A stretch of DNA of 64,000 nucleotides from Blastocladiella emersonii ATCC 22665 (Eukaryota > Blastocladiomycota > Blastocladiomycetes > Blastocladiales > Blastocladiaceae). The DNA lies in assembly GCA_025594325.1 (NCBI GenBank), contig JANHCV010000003.1, positions 620,001-684,000 on the forward strand, given 5' to 3'. This document shows, in pieces, positions 30,120-40,863 of this stretch; position 1 is the first letter of the stretch; the number at the start of each line of letters is the position of its first letter. The notes beneath the pieces are model-generated. The model saw nothing but the letters and a program-made list of their open reading frames with translations. It was not told the DNA's origin and searched no databases. The translations under genes were made by a program, and so were the position numbers.

Positions 30120-31137
30120 TACGCGCGCGCTGCTGACCGACTTGATGGTGTACCATGGGACCGCCGGCGGCTTGTTGAACACGACGAGGCCGTAGGACCA
30201 GGACCAGACCGCCGACGAGACGATAGGAAGTTGGACTTGTCGATGATGAGCTCGACGATGATGGACTTGAGGATGATGGACTTGAGGATGATGGACTTGA
30301 GGATGATGGACGTGTTGTCGTAGTCACCGAGTCGAAGCCGAACCTGGGGGTGGCGGCCGCCGTCATGGCCACGAACACGGCCACGCCACCCGAGCGGTTG
30401 TAGTCGCGGGCGGATCGAGTCGCTGGCCGGCCGGCCGGGCGCAGTCGATGTCGACGTCGACGGACAGCCATGGAGGGTACGTGACGAGCCCGACTTGGAC
30501 CACGAGCATGGGCGTGGACGACCCAACGAGCTGGAGCTTGGGGACGAGTCACGGCGGACCCAGACCGCCGACGTGGCGAGGAAGATGAACTTGTCGAGGA
30601 AAATGGACTTGCTGGGGATGAACTTGCCGATGATGCGCTTGCCGATGCGACTCTTGTCGATGACGAGGTTCTTGTCGAGGATGATGGTCTTGTCGAGGAT
30701 GATGATCTTGGTTAAGCGCGAGCGGGAGCGGACCTTGGCCTTGATGTCCGTGTTGGCGTTGTTGGACCGGTCGTCGCCGAGCGCGAGGCCGAACTTGGCG
30801 ATCAGCCGCCGTGATGCACCATGGCCACCACCGGCCCGAGTAGTAGTACCGGATCGAGCCGCTGGCACAGGTGTCGCCGCCGACCGGACCGAGTCGACAC
30901 GGGTGCTGGATCTTGGTCTCGGGGACGAGGCGCCGTGTCGGCAGCAGTAGCGCAGCGCAGGGTACGGGTCTTGATGTTGAGGACCGAGAGCTCGACGAAG
31001 ATCTTGAGCAGCAGGAGCACGAGCGAGAGCGCGAGCGAGGAGAGGGTGATCTGGAGAAAGACACTGGCGGAACGATGTCGGAGCGAGGGAGGATGCGTCA
31101 GCCGGGTGGTCGCAAAGCGCAACGAGCTCTCACGCAT
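30120..31137 (-). pseudogene. Relic or unassembled gene with hydrophobic peptide repeats
   Basis: Reverse strand. Around 31000-31090 a membrane-like segment is encoded (LALSLVLLLLKIFVELS). Around 30600-30790 a block with strong GC3 encodes repeats of the type [IL]-[IV]-[IL]-D-K-x: IIILDKTIILDKNLVIDKS, then SKSIFLDKF. Around 30235-30330 a second block encodes SIILKS repeats followed by ELIIDKSNFL. Both blocks are preceded by related DNA (SIRYYYSG vs SIRDYNRSG in one frame) and followed by SAVW, so they look like two diverged copies of one unit. Coding bias jumps between frames, and I could not find splice pairs that repair it apart from one GTACGG donor near 30130. Family unknown. Confidence 0.3.
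30258..30311. repeat. 15-bp tandem repeat (about 3.5 copies)
   Basis: Unit GATGATGGACTTGAG, perfect for three copies. On the reverse strand it encodes the pentapeptide IILKS in the GC3-biased frame. Confidence 0.8.
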
Positions 31138-31984
31138 TCTCTCTCGAGCGCGCGCGCAGGCTCGATCATGGTCACTGCGCGGGTTGATGGGTCAATTCAG
31201 TTCGATGTCATGGACGTAATGTGTGGTAGTCGTGAGATGGATCACGGAGAGTGAGAGGATGGCGAGGAGGAGGACGGCCGTCCGTTGAAGGAAACGACGG
31301 GACGCGATCCGGGCACGCGAGCTTTCATCGTGGGAGAGGTGCTCCTGCGCGCGCGCACAGCAGCAGCGAAGCCAAACCACCACCACCCGTCCGGCCGTTC
31401 CCGCTCCGTGCCGCCCGCGCGGCGCGTACTTGCTGCCGCCCGCCTCCCGCCTTCGTGGCTCGTGGCGCATGATTCATAATGTGTCAGCTGCCGCTGGTCA
31501 GCGGCCGGGAGACGCGTTCGTGCCCTCGCGAGGTGTGAGGCGAGACGAGGCGGGGGACGACGCGCTCGTTCAACGCGTCGAGGACCATCAGCTGACTTTC
31601 ACGTGTGCGCTGCGAGACATTTTAGTCTCACGCCCTCGGTTGCCAACCCGCTGTGCTGTCGCATGCTCCAGGACTGAACCGCGCAAGCGCCGAGGAGTAC
31701 GAACGCCGAGTCGCGATGGAAGGCGCGTGGAACACGGCCGCGTGAGGTGATCGGCCGAAGTCCGCCTCTGTGGTCGCTCTCTTCACCGACGCATCCAGCA
31801 TACCCTATCCCATGTAGCTCAACTAGATGCAATGTCTCGGTGATCATGAAGCACATACACAGCCGTGGTCCCGCGCATGCGTCTCGGGGTCGTTGACTTG
31901 GACTTCGCGCGCGAGTCCGAGCGCGAGATCTCGACGCAAACCCGACTGTACGGTTGACTTTGGCCACACTACCTTATCGAACTG
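31138..31984. other. Gene-free stretch with promoter-like repeats
   Basis: No supported gene. A reverse-strand hydrophobic segment (AVLLLAILSLSVIHL, about 31205-31250) resembles the one near 31050 and may be another copy of the same relic. ACGCGTTCGTGCCCTCGCGAGGTG at 31513-31536 resembles sequence beside the 39-bp repeat copy at 7632-7650. Confidence 0.35.
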
Positions 31985-32536
31985 CTACTTTGCATCTGAC
32001 TTTTGACCGCCTTGCCAAGGTTCACTGCGAAACGTGCAGTGCAGTCCGCGGATGACTTGGTCGAGGCAGGATTGCTGGATGTCGGCCATGACCGCGCTCA
32101 GGCACGGGAGCAGCGCCGCCACGTTCTCGAGCGAGACGGGTGGGACAGTGGGTGAGTTCATGGTGCTGTCGGTGGAGCAGCGAGCCCCCGAGGATGAATG
32201 TCGAGAGGTTCTTGATCCGCGGGAGCGAGAGGTACGTGGTCTCTGCTTCGTGAAGAACCAAACGCTCAGTCTTAACAACTTCGGCCAGGTCGGCAAGTGG
32301 CCGGCGCCAGCGCCACCCTTCGCGATGCCTCGCTGCGCCACCACCGTCGTGACCGTGTCCCGATACCATCCACCTGCCGCTTCAAAGAGAGTCTCGATGC
32401 GCTCAAACCCGTGGGATCGTACAGACATGTGTCGGCGACGCGTCGCGAAAACATGTGAGTGGCGCGACGCGCTTTTGGTACAGTGTTTCAGGGACGAGCG
32501 CCGGCTCAAGTAGTTCCGCTCAAGTCTTCCCGGCAC
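31985..32536 (-). CDS. Hypothetical protein or frameshifted relic
   Basis: A 183-codon reverse ORF with no stop. Its first part (MSVRSHGFERIETLFEAAGG, start near 32428) and last part (NSPTVPPVSLENVAALLPCL to the stop at 31985) have reasonable composition. In the middle (about 32140-32290) the neighbouring frame looks more coding (LAEVVKTERLVLHEAETTYL, then LPRIKNLSTFILGGSLLH). Two opposite frameshifts would join all three. It is either a decayed gene or a fortuitous ORF. No family is recognised. Confidence 0.3.
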   Translation of the reverse strand: MPGRLERNYLSRRSSLKHCTKSASRHSHVFATRRRHMSVRSHGFERIETLFEAAGGWYRDTVTTVVAQRGIAKGGAGAGHLPTWPKLLRLSVWFFTKQRPRTSRSRGSRTSRHSSSGARCSTDSTMNSPTVPPVSLENVAALLPCLSAVMADIQQSCLDQVIRGLHCTFRSEPWQGGQKSDAK

Positions 32537-32559
32537 CGCATCATCGCTGATAAAAGAAC

Positions 32560-33860
32560 CTATTGAGACTCGCGGGACGTGAGCCGCGCAGACCGCCGGG
32601 GTCCCGTACCGCCACTCTCGCCCACCGCCGCCGCCGCCACGGCCGATGAGGTTGTTCCATCCGCCGTCGCAGGCCGCTTACGCGTGCGCTTCGGCGGCAC
32701 ACTTGCGCTGCTCTCGGCCTCGGTATCGCTCGCCGCCTTCTTCCGCTTGGCCTTGGCGGCGGGCTTGGCGAGGTGGGCGGTGAAGAGGACCGAGTGGGCC
32801 CAGCCGGCCTGGTCGCCGAACAACTGCTGGAACAGGGCGACGACCTCGCGGTACGCGGCGGGCGTCAGGGTCTTGGTCCTGATGTTCGACTTGAGCTTGT
32901 AATCGGTCGTCGCGATCTGCCACACGTCTACGGGGAGCAGGAAGGTGAGTGTGGAGCTGAGGTCGGGTTGGCCGAGGCGTACGTGTGTCGACAGGGATGG
33001 TCCGCGGCTTGTCGAGCGACATGAGGAGGACTAGGTGCGGCGGTCGACGGTGAGCGAACAGAGCCGGCGACAGAGCCGAGCTGGAGGAACGTACTGCAAT
33101 CGGCGACCTTGGGCCCGATCCCCGGCAGCTCGAGCAGCGCGGTGCGCGCGGCGTCGTACTCGAGGTCGCGGAGCCCGAGCAGCCACTTCTCGCCCCCGCG
33201 CTCCGCCAGCATACTCGCCGACTGCGCGATATACTTTGCGCGGTACCCAAACCCGAGCTCGCGGAGTGCGCTCTCCAACCCATCATCCGCGGCGAGCGTC
33301 TCGGGCGACGGGAACGCGTGCATCTCGGGGACCTCGACGCCGTCGAGCACGCCGCCGGGGAACGCGACGTCGCCACGGCGGCGCAGGTGCTGGACCATGG
33401 CGGTGATGCGCGGGATGTTGTTGTTGGACGAGCAGATGAAGCTGAACAGGTTCTCGACGGGCGGCTGGCGCATCAGGCGGATCCCGGGCACCGTCTGCGC
33501 CACCGCGGCAAAGTGCGGGTCGCGCGCCGACCAGTCGCTGTACAGCACGGCCGCCGAGTGGTGTAGCTGGAAGTAGTCGCTTAGCACCGTTGGCGGGCTC
33601 GGATCCTTGGCGGCGTGTGTGAACGACTGGTACTCGAGGGCGCCGCCCTCGGACTCGCGCAGGACGACGGGGAGAGCGGTGGGCCCGGAGCCGAGCACGT
33701 TGCACCACCACCCGTTGGCAAGGCGGGTCCACGAGAACGACTGGCCACACGTCAGCGTGCGGTCGAGGGCAAGCTCTGCGGCGGCGGTCGTGAGCGGGCG
33801 CCACGCGGCGGACCAGGTGCGGTGCATCGTGTCTTCGCTCACGGTTCCATTCAATTGCAT
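32560..33860 (-). CDS. OGG1: 8-oxoguanine DNA glycosylase/AP lyase
   Basis: Exons 33095-33860, 32983-33030 and 32560-32927; 393 aa. The N-terminal beta domain carries the TLTCGQSFSW signature. PPVENLFSFICSSNNNIPRI is the helix with the NNN motif that contacts the estranged cytosine. GFGYRAKYI follows. The HhH-GPD hairpin is LPGIGPKVADC with catalytic K251, and IPVDTHVWQIA with D270; these match human K249 and D268. The VDTHVWQ motif is assembled only after removing the third intron boundary at CAC, which confirms the splice sites. The C-terminus is Lys/Ala-rich (PPKRTRKRP), likely a nuclear localisation signal. An in-frame ATG at 33827 has a better context and may be the true start. Confidence 0.92.
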
Positions 33861-34097
33861 CGAGTCTGCGTGAGCGAACCGGAGAGGCCCGGCAAGAGGT
33901 GGAAAGGAAGCGAGCGCATGGCGCGTATCCGCGTGATGTCTCGCATGTCTCGCAGATCGTCCGCGTGACCGTTCGCGGTGCGCGTGCAGGCTGCGTACGT
34001 TTGCGTCGGCGGACTGGCCGCCTCAGAAGCGCCGGCACTCCCGCGCTCTCTCCTCCCCTTCTCATCAACCGATCCTTGCACACTCCCACCCTCGAAG

Positions 34098-36014
34098 ATG
34101 AATCACCTCAACCTGAACCTGCCACACGTCATCGAGCGGACGCTGTACTACTGCGTGCGGTGGCACCCGACTAACGACTTGGCCGAGCTCGCGCAGTATG
34201 CCCGCGTCATGACGCGCGCCGCCATCCCGGCCGTGTCGCGCGCGATCCTGCGCCGGTGCCCCGACGCGCTACACATGGACAAAATGAGTGCCGAGGGCAA
34301 CACCAACGTGCTCGACATGTGGAAGCAGTCGGGCCTGCCGCTCACGTACACGGCCGCCGCCATCACGGGCGCCGAGGACGCCCTGCACTTCCACGTCCTC
34401 GATTGGTGGCGCGACTCGGGCCTCCCGCTCCTCGTCGACCCCGATAACAGCCCGACGGCTGCCTCAACGATTGGCCTGCGCGCATTCGAGGTAAGCTTCT
34501 TCGCGTGCATGCAAGTCCGAGTGTGAATGAATGCATTGACTGACTCGCATGACCCGACCTGTGTGTAGCACCTGCCCAGCCCGCCGACGGTCGAGCCGGC
34601 CGACGCTCAGGTCCTGGAGCGCACCGACGACCTCATGTCGGGCAAGTCGGGCCCGTTCTTCGACATCCAGCCGGGCCGCCTGACCGAGGCCGGGATCAAC
34701 ACGCTGAACGTGGCCTTCACGTCGCCAACGCAGCGTGTCAAGTCGCTGGGCTTCAACCGCGTCAACATGAGCGTCGACCTGATGCGCAAGCTGCAGCTAC
34801 CGGCGTCGGTGCACCAGATGGTCTTCACCTTCTTCCGCCACAACGACGCGGACGCGCCCGACTACGACTACGCGTCGAGCCCGCGCCTGCCCGAGACGGT
34901 CACCGAGGTCTTCTTCCTGCAGTCGCGCATGGAGCCGCAGGGAGTGGTCCCGCTGCGCAGCGTGCTGCCGCCCGGCATCAAGTCGCTCCGCATCGTCAAC
35001 TACGACCTGTCCAAGATCGGCGACGGCGCCGACCTGCTCAAGGACCTGCCCGCGTCCCTCACCACGCTTGCCCTCGACGAGTCGCGCCTCCTCCGCCCCG
35101 ACGCGCCCGCCCCGGCGCCGGCCCCCGAGCCCGAGGCGCCCGCCAAGGGCAAGACCCGCGCCCGCACCCCGCGCATTAAGGGTAAGGGCCGCGCGGCTGT
35201 CGCGCGCAGCCGGTCCGCGAATCGCCGCGCCGCGCAGATGGCCATGACGTCCAACACCGCAAGCTCGTCGTCGGGCGCGTCGGGCTATGTGACGGGTTCC
35301 GACACCGAGGAGGAGATGGTGACCGCGACCGCGACCTCGGCCGCCTCGGCCGTGACCCTGACGGGACCACCGCCGGCGCCGCTGCTCGCGTACCTGGCGC
35401 CGGCGATCCCGCCGGGCCTGCACACGCTGTCGCTGCGCAAGCTGGGACTGACGGCTGCCGACATGGCGGTGCTGCTGCCCGCGCTGCCCGAGCCGTTCAT
35501 CACGCTGGACTTGTCGGAGAACGCGTTTGGCGACGAGGGCGGGGTCGTGATGGCGCCGCTGCTGCCGCGCACGCTGCGCGCGCTGGTGCTCGAGAAGTGC
35601 AAGATGGGCGACAAGGCCGTGGCCGAGCTCGCGGCGAACCTGCCGCCCAAGCTCCTGCGCTTCTCGCTGTCGGAGGTGCAGCGCGTCGACCTGGTCCCGA
35701 TACGCAACCTGCTGCTCGCGCTCGGCGTCGCCAAGGTGCGCCGGATTGCCGTCGCGCGGTGCGGGCTCAACGACGACGATATGGCGGTCGCTCTCGACTG
35801 GCTCAGCGCCAAGCTCGCGGATCTGGACCTGACGGGCAACCCGATCACGGACGCGAGTGTCGACGCGCTGGCCAAGTTTGGCGGGCCGGGCACCACGGAC
35901 CCGTTCGCGTTCAACCTCAGCCTCCGCCTCGACCACACCAAGATTACCGAGGAGGGCGCGGCCGAGCTCAAGGAGAAGTGTGGCAGTATGAACGTGTCGA
36001 CGCGCCACTACTGA
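34098..36014 (+). CDS. Leucine-rich-repeat protein with N-terminal ankyrin-like motifs
   Basis: Exons 34098-34490 and 34569-36014 (GTAAGC donor, TAG acceptor); 612 aa. The N-terminus has IERTLYYCVRWHPTNDL and two copies of a W-rich motif (VLDMWKQSGLPLTYTAAA and VLDWWRDSGLPLLV). These resemble the degenerate ankyrin-type repeats found in large fungal families. From about residue 240 there are LRR-like strands, interrupted by a Pro/Ala, Lys/Arg-rich insert (about 320-365, GKTRARTPRIKGKGR), then regular RNI-type repeats: LHTLSLRKLGLTAADMAVLL, FITLDLSENAFGDEGG, LRALVLEKCKMGDKAVAEL, VARCGLNDDDMAVALDWL, LADLDLTGNPITDASVDAL. Probably a protein-protein interaction scaffold; specific role unknown. Confidence 0.65.
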
Positions 36015-36126
36015 GTGGGTCGCGAAATACATCCTTGCTCGTTGCGCGCATCACTCGATGAGGGAGGGGGATCCAAAACAAACGTGCATGCTATACCAGA
36101 CAAGACCAAATCACACAGGAACCAGT

Positions 36127-37116
36127 TCAGGGATCGCGGGGGTCGAGCTTGAACTTGAAGTAGTCTGGGTCGAGGTGGTGGATGCGCAGGTTGCCCTCCT
36201 CGGCGCCCGTGGTGTAGGAGGTGCCGTCGGGGTGGACGGCGACCGTGTTGATGGGACTGAAGTGGCCGCGGACGCGCATGAACTCCTGGCCGAGGATCTT
36301 GTGGAAGAAGCGCGACTCGAACTTGCCGGCCTTGGCGCCCGTGGTGGTGACGTTGGCCGCGTCCTGGCCACCGCCGACAATGACGTGCTCCTTGTGCGGG
36401 CACATGGCGGCCGAGTTGATGGGCCGCTCGATGGTGTAGGTCTTGATGGTGTGCAGCTTGAGGTCGAGGATCTTGGCCGAGCAGTCCTTGGACGAGGCAA
36501 TGAAGTGGGTCATGTCCTCGGCAAACTGCAGGTCGGTGACGAAGCCGCCAAAGATCTTCTTGCTGGCGATGCGCTCGCCCGACATGGCGTCCCAGCACGA
36601 GATGGTGCCGTTCTCGTGGCCCATGTAGATGGTCTGGTCGGGGCCCCAGCGGGCGATCAGGGCCGGGGTCAGCTCCGGGTCGGGCAGGAAGATGTTGATG
36701 GGCTCCTCGGGGATGTCGGCGGGGTTGTCCTTGATGGAGACGATGATGGCGGTGCACGGCTGGCCCATCTTCTTGTCGGTGACGATCAGGGCCTTGTCGG
36801 CGGTGCCCGGGTTGAAGGCGACCGAGCGCACGGGCGCAATCGACGTCCACGTGTGCAGCACCTTGCCGGAGCTCGCCTCCCACAGGCGCGCCGTCGAGTC
36901 GGCTGACGCCGAGATGCACCGCGTCGTGTCCGGGTTGATGTCAATGTCCCACACGACACCGCCGTGCCCGTCGTAGGTGCCGAGCATCTCGCCCGTCGCC
37001 GAGGAGACCACCTTGAACCCAGAGTCCTTGCCGGCCGTGAACAGCAGGTCGCCGTCGCGGTTGTACTTGACGCGGGTCACGGGGCGCGTGTGCGCGACCA
37101 CAACGATTGGGCGCAT
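36127..37116 (-). CDS. TIF34: Translation initiation factor eIF3 subunit i
   Basis: Single-exon, 329 aa. A WD40 propeller starts at the family N-terminus MRPIVVVAHTRPVTRVKYN. Repeats end in recognisable WD-like motifs: DSGFKVV, GGVVWDIDI, DSTARLWE, NGTISCWD, DCSAKILDL, RFFHKILGQEFMRVRGHFSPINTVAVHPDG. The frame is open far upstream of 37116, but the family start fixes it. eIF3i binds eIF3b/g and supports scanning. It is divergent from the RGG protein gene with a 417-nt shared promoter. Confidence 0.92.
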   Translation of the reverse strand: MRPIVVVAHTRPVTRVKYNRDGDLLFTAGKDSGFKVVSSATGEMLGTYDGHGGVVWDIDINPDTTRCISASADSTARLWEASSGKVLHTWTSIAPVRSVAFNPGTADKALIVTDKKMGQPCTAIIVSIKDNPADIPEEPINIFLPDPELTPALIARWGPDQTIYMGHENGTISCWDAMSGERIASKKIFGGFVTDLQFAEDMTHFIASSKDCSAKILDLKLHTIKTYTIERPINSAAMCPHKEHVIVGGGQDAANVTTTGAKAGKFESRFFHKILGQEFMRVRGHFSPINTVAVHPDGTSYTTGAEEGNLRIHHLDPDYFKFKLDPRDP

Positions 37117-37533
37117 GGTGGAGGGGAGGGGGTTGGGGAAGTCGTTGATCCGTGGTGCGGCAGGCGGGTGCGCGCAGAGAGTTACGTTGCAACGTCGTCG
37201 TCGCGGTTCTCTCCGGCGGTGGCTGCCGTCGCGATCACCCAGCCCGCGGCGCGCGCGCGCACGGCGGCGGCGGCGGCGTCCGCGCTCCGACGGGGAGGGT
37301 GTGGATGTGAGCGGCCGGGCATCAGGTGAGCTCACGCGAGCGGTAGCGAATGGCCGCCGCGACCCGCCGCACCGACGCGACGCGACGCTTCCCCCTCTCT
37401 CCTCTCCCCCTCCCCCTCCTGTCCTTCTCAACCAACACATTGCATGCAGTCGCGCCCACCGAGCGCACCCGCCCAACAGCGCACCGCACCCCCACGCACT
37501 ACCCGCCACTGAACCGAGCGCATTCATCCCATC
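37117..37533. promoter_or_regulatory. Bidirectional promoter of eIF3i and the RGG protein gene
   Basis: 417 nt between divergent starts. There is no clear TATA. A GCGCGCGCGCGCACGGCGGCGG tract lies near 37247-37275 and a long CT-rich stretch (37385-37425) leads into the RGG gene. Confidence 0.4.
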
Positions 37534-39459
37534 ATGGATCTGCCCGCCGCGTTCGGCCGCCCGCCGCGCGACAACAACAGCAACACCAACGACCGCGGCG
37601 GACGTGGCCGGGGCCGAGGACGGGGCCGCGGTCGTGGTCGCGGCAGCGGCCGCTACGGCGCCAACCAGCGCCCGCCCAGCCCGACGCGGGACGTCGGCCG
37701 CCGGTTCAACAGCCGCGCCCGCCTCCGCGCCGCCCAGCAGAGCTACGACCGCGATACCACGCCGTACGACCGGTACGGGCAAGGCAGCTCGGGCCCGCTC
37801 CGCGCTCCGCCGCGCGCGCCCAACCCGGCACCGCCTCGAGTACGCAGCGCGACGTGATGATGGTGCGTGATGATGGCACCCGAACTGACCCTTGCGCGTG
37901 TGATTGTGTAGCGTGCGGCGCAGTTCAAACCGACCCTCGCCGTCGACGTGTGGGGCCAGCTCATCGGCCAGCTCAAGTACGAGCACGACAAGTTCGGCGC
38001 ACCGCCACAGATCGCGCCGCTCCCAATGCAGCCCTTCTCGCGTGCGCCGGCACCCGCACCGGCACCCGCACCGGCGTCCTCGTCCCGGTTCCAGCTTCCG
38101 CCGCGTCCTCCCGGAGACGTGCACATGACCGAGGCCGAGGAGGCGCCGATCGCGCTGACCAGCGAGGCCGAGATTGACCTCGACATGTCGGACGACGAGC
38201 CCATGGACGACGGCGAGGATGACGAGGACGACGACGACGTCGTGGATGAGCCCATGGACCACGACGGCGTCGACGAGCCGCTACCGAGCGCGACGCCGGA
38301 ACTCGCGTCCAGCTCTAGCGCGCTCCCCGAGTCCACCACGGCGGCGTTCGCCATGTCCGAGCCCGAGGAGTCGTCGCTCGAGACCCCGCCACCACCCGGC
38401 GCGCCGTCGTCGCTGCTCCTCCCCGAGCCAAGCACCACGCCGCCCGGCCGCAAGAGCAGCAGCGAGGAGCCGTACCCCGGCACCGCTGCCGCCGCCGCCG
38501 CCGCTGCGCACTACGCTCCCGCGTTCCACGCCGCGGCCGCCGCAGGTCTCGGCCCCGCCGCGTTCCCGTTCAGCCTCGGCCGGTCGAGCCGCGAGAGCAG
38601 CTACTCTGCGCCGCCGACGCCGACGGCGATGCCGCTGTCGCCCGGCCTGATCCACGCGTCGCGCCGCCACTTCATGCGCGAGGGCGCGCCGTCCCCGCGC
38701 GAGCCTGTCTACGACCCGGCGTGGGCCAGCGCCGCCTCCTACACGTCGCGCGAGTCGTCGCTCGCACCCAGCACCCGCGCGAGCCGCGAGCCGTCGGCTA
38801 ACCCCGAGGGGTTCCTCGTCCCCCAGAGCCCCTCGCTCGCGTCCCCGCCACCGCAGCCGCAGCCGCCGGTGACGGTCTCGGGCAGCGCGCTGTTCCTCGC
38901 CGCGGGTCCCGGTCCGGGTCCGAGTGGGATGAGCAGCTACGCGTCGTCGCTCCGGCTCCCGCCACCCCGCTCCGCGCGCGTCGGCAGCGTGCCGCTGTCG
39001 CAGGGCAGCCGCGTCGGGTCGCCGACGCCCGCGCATCCCGCACCCGTCCCCGCGGCCTCTTCCTCATCGTCGTCCCTGTCCGATTCCACGCCTCCATCGA
39101 CCCGCGCCACGTCCGAACCCGCGTCTGCGGTGTCGGACCGCGCGCCGTCGTCCGAGGCTGTCACAGACGCCGACGGGTTTCTCCAGCCCCTGCCGCGGTC
39201 CTCGTTTGCGAGCTCGGCGTCCACGTCGCCCGTGCGCCGCCCGATCGCGCCACCACTACCGCCGACGGCGGCCGCGGGGGTACCACCCGCGCCGCACTCG
39301 CGGCTCGCGGCAGCGACGGAAGAGGCCCGCACCGTCGCCCGCGCTCGGTCCCCGCTCGCGTCGTGTGTTGAGACGGCCGGGTCGCCTGCACCGGCCGAGG
39401 ACGACGCTGTGGCGGCGACGACGGCGACGGCGCGGCAGACGCCGCCGTGTGAAGCTTGA
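37534..39459 (+). CDS. RG-repeat, Ser/Pro-rich disordered protein
   Basis: Exons 37534-37839 and 37912-39459; 617 aa. Residues 21-42 form a GRGRGRGRGRGRG tract, typical of RNA-binding or arginine-methylated proteins. A short conserved-looking segment follows just after the splice joint (AAQFKPTLAVDVWGQLIGQLKYEHDKFG), then an acidic block (MDDGEDDEDDDDVVDEPMD). Long Ser/Pro/Ala-rich stretches contain repeated S-R-E-S motifs (RSSRESSYS, TSRESSLAP, ASREPS). No folded domain is seen beyond the 28-residue segment. Role unknown; RNA-related is a guess from the RG tract. Confidence 0.55.
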
Positions 39460-39578
39460 AGGGGAGGGAGGTGGAGGCGTGATTGCACATATTCGATACG
39501 ATTAAATAATATACACACACTCAATCCGTAGCGGACAACGTCTCGCGGCCGACCGACCGGCCCGCCGCCCTGGGCAGT

Positions 39579-40377
39579 CTACGTTGACTTGGCCTTGCGC
39601 GTGCGCAGCGTGCGTGTGGACTCGGCGGGCGCGGGCGCCGACTTGGCGCGCTTCTTCTTGGGCTTCTCCTCCTCCTCGGCGTCGGACGCGGACGCGGACC
39701 CGGACGCGTGCTCCTCCTCGTCGCTCTCGGCGGCAGCAGCCTTCTTGGTCTTCTTGGCGGGCGCCTTCTTGGGCGCGGCGGGCGCCTTGCGCTTAGCGGG
39801 CTTCTTGATGGGCTCCTCGTCGCCGTTGGCGGCCTCGGCGTCGGCGGCCGCCTTGGCCTTCTTGGCCGCCTCCTTCTTCTCGTCGATGCCGCCGGCAATG
39901 TGGCCGTTGCGCACGCCCTCGGCGATGCGCGCCTGGTCCTCCTCGCGCAGGTCCGAGAACCCGCCAATGTCCTCGGGCTCCGTGATCTTCTCCAGGATCT
40001 TGTCGGTCACGCACTCCCAGTGGCTACGGCGGCGGCGAGGGGAGCGTTAGTGGGAAGTTCGCCATGCGCGTGAAGTGGGGGAATGAGGGCGTACCGCCAC
40101 GCGACCGAGTTGTGGCCGTTCATGTCGAAGACGGTGCCAAAGCGCAGCTCGTCCTTCTACACTCGCGTGTGACGGAGTCAGCGACCGTGACGTTCGCGGT
40201 TGGCAAGGCGAAGCGTACCTGGATCGCAGGGTTCTCGCACGCCTTGCCGGCCTTGCACTTGGCGCGGCCCGTCTTGGCATACTGTAGCGGCGGCGGAACA
40301 GGGCGTCAGCAACAACGGTCGCGGCTCCCACGTCGCGGTGAAGAACTGACCTCAAGGAAGTACTGAGTCTCGGACAT
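39579..40377 (-). CDS. PARP-type zinc-finger protein
   Basis: Exons 40351-40377, 40219-40281, 40095-40156 and 39579-40023; 198 aa. Splicing yields MSETQYFLE-YAKTGRAKCKAGKACENPAIQ-KDELRFGTVFDMNGHNSVAWR-HWECVTDKILEKI. This is one PARP-type finger with ligands in AKC, KAC and HWEC, and the F-G-T, W-x-H-W-x-C landmarks. The finger senses DNA nicks in PARP1 and ligase III. No catalytic PARP domain follows; instead EPEDIGGFSDLREEDQARIA and a Lys/Ala-rich basic tail (KKPAKRKAPAAPKKAPAKK) with an acidic break. It is probably a small nuclear DNA-break-binding protein. A TATA box sits 100 nt upstream. Confidence 0.8.
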
Positions 40378-40476
40378 GTTGTTGGTGCTGAGTTCGTGGG
40401 ATCCGTTCAAGGAGCGCGTTTCATGCGAGAGCGAGGAAGTCTGTGCGGGAGCGAGAGCGGGCGGGGCACGGCCACG

Positions 40477-40483
40477 TTTTATA
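40477..40483 (-). promoter_or_regulatory. TATA box of the PARP-type zinc-finger gene
   Basis: Reverse-strand TATAAAA, 100 nt upstream of the ATG at 40377. Confidence 0.55.
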
Positions 40484-40830
40484 CGCTTGGGCGGGCGAGC
40501 CCAGGCGGAAAGGCAAGCGAGCCGAGCAAAGGCAACGGGCGGGTCGCGTGGGCGCCGCGCCGCGCGTGTGCGTGTCTCGCACCAACAGTGACTCCGCGCT
40601 GAGCCGCCCGTGCCGTCACGCCACCCACGCGTTGCTCGCCGCGAGACATTTTTTCGGGCGGCGTGTCTCGCGCTTCTCGCGTTGCGCCACGCCTCACACG
40701 CGAGCGGGCGCCATCATCCATCGCGCGCGTCTCCACCGGTTCCACCGGTCCACCCGCTGGGGAGCGAGCGAGGCGGGATCAGCCGCCACGCGGTGGTCCA
40801 TTCTCCTGCTCGACTAGACCAGGGATCGTC

Positions 40831-40863
40831 ATGCAGCCACCACCACCACCGACCCCACCATGA
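40831..40863 (+). promoter_or_regulatory. Upstream ORF overlapping the next start codon
   Basis: ATGCAG(CCA)n... encodes MQPPPPPTPP and stops with a TGA that overlaps the main ATG (ATGATG). Such an arrangement could lower initiation or allow re-initiation on the C1-like protein. Only relevant if transcription starts upstream of 40831. Confidence 0.35.

Noticed and set aside
31800-31880. tRNA-like GTAGCTCAACTAGATGC block
   Set aside because: Resembles a D-arm, but no acceptor stem pairing or GGTTCGA-type T-arm is found at the right distance.
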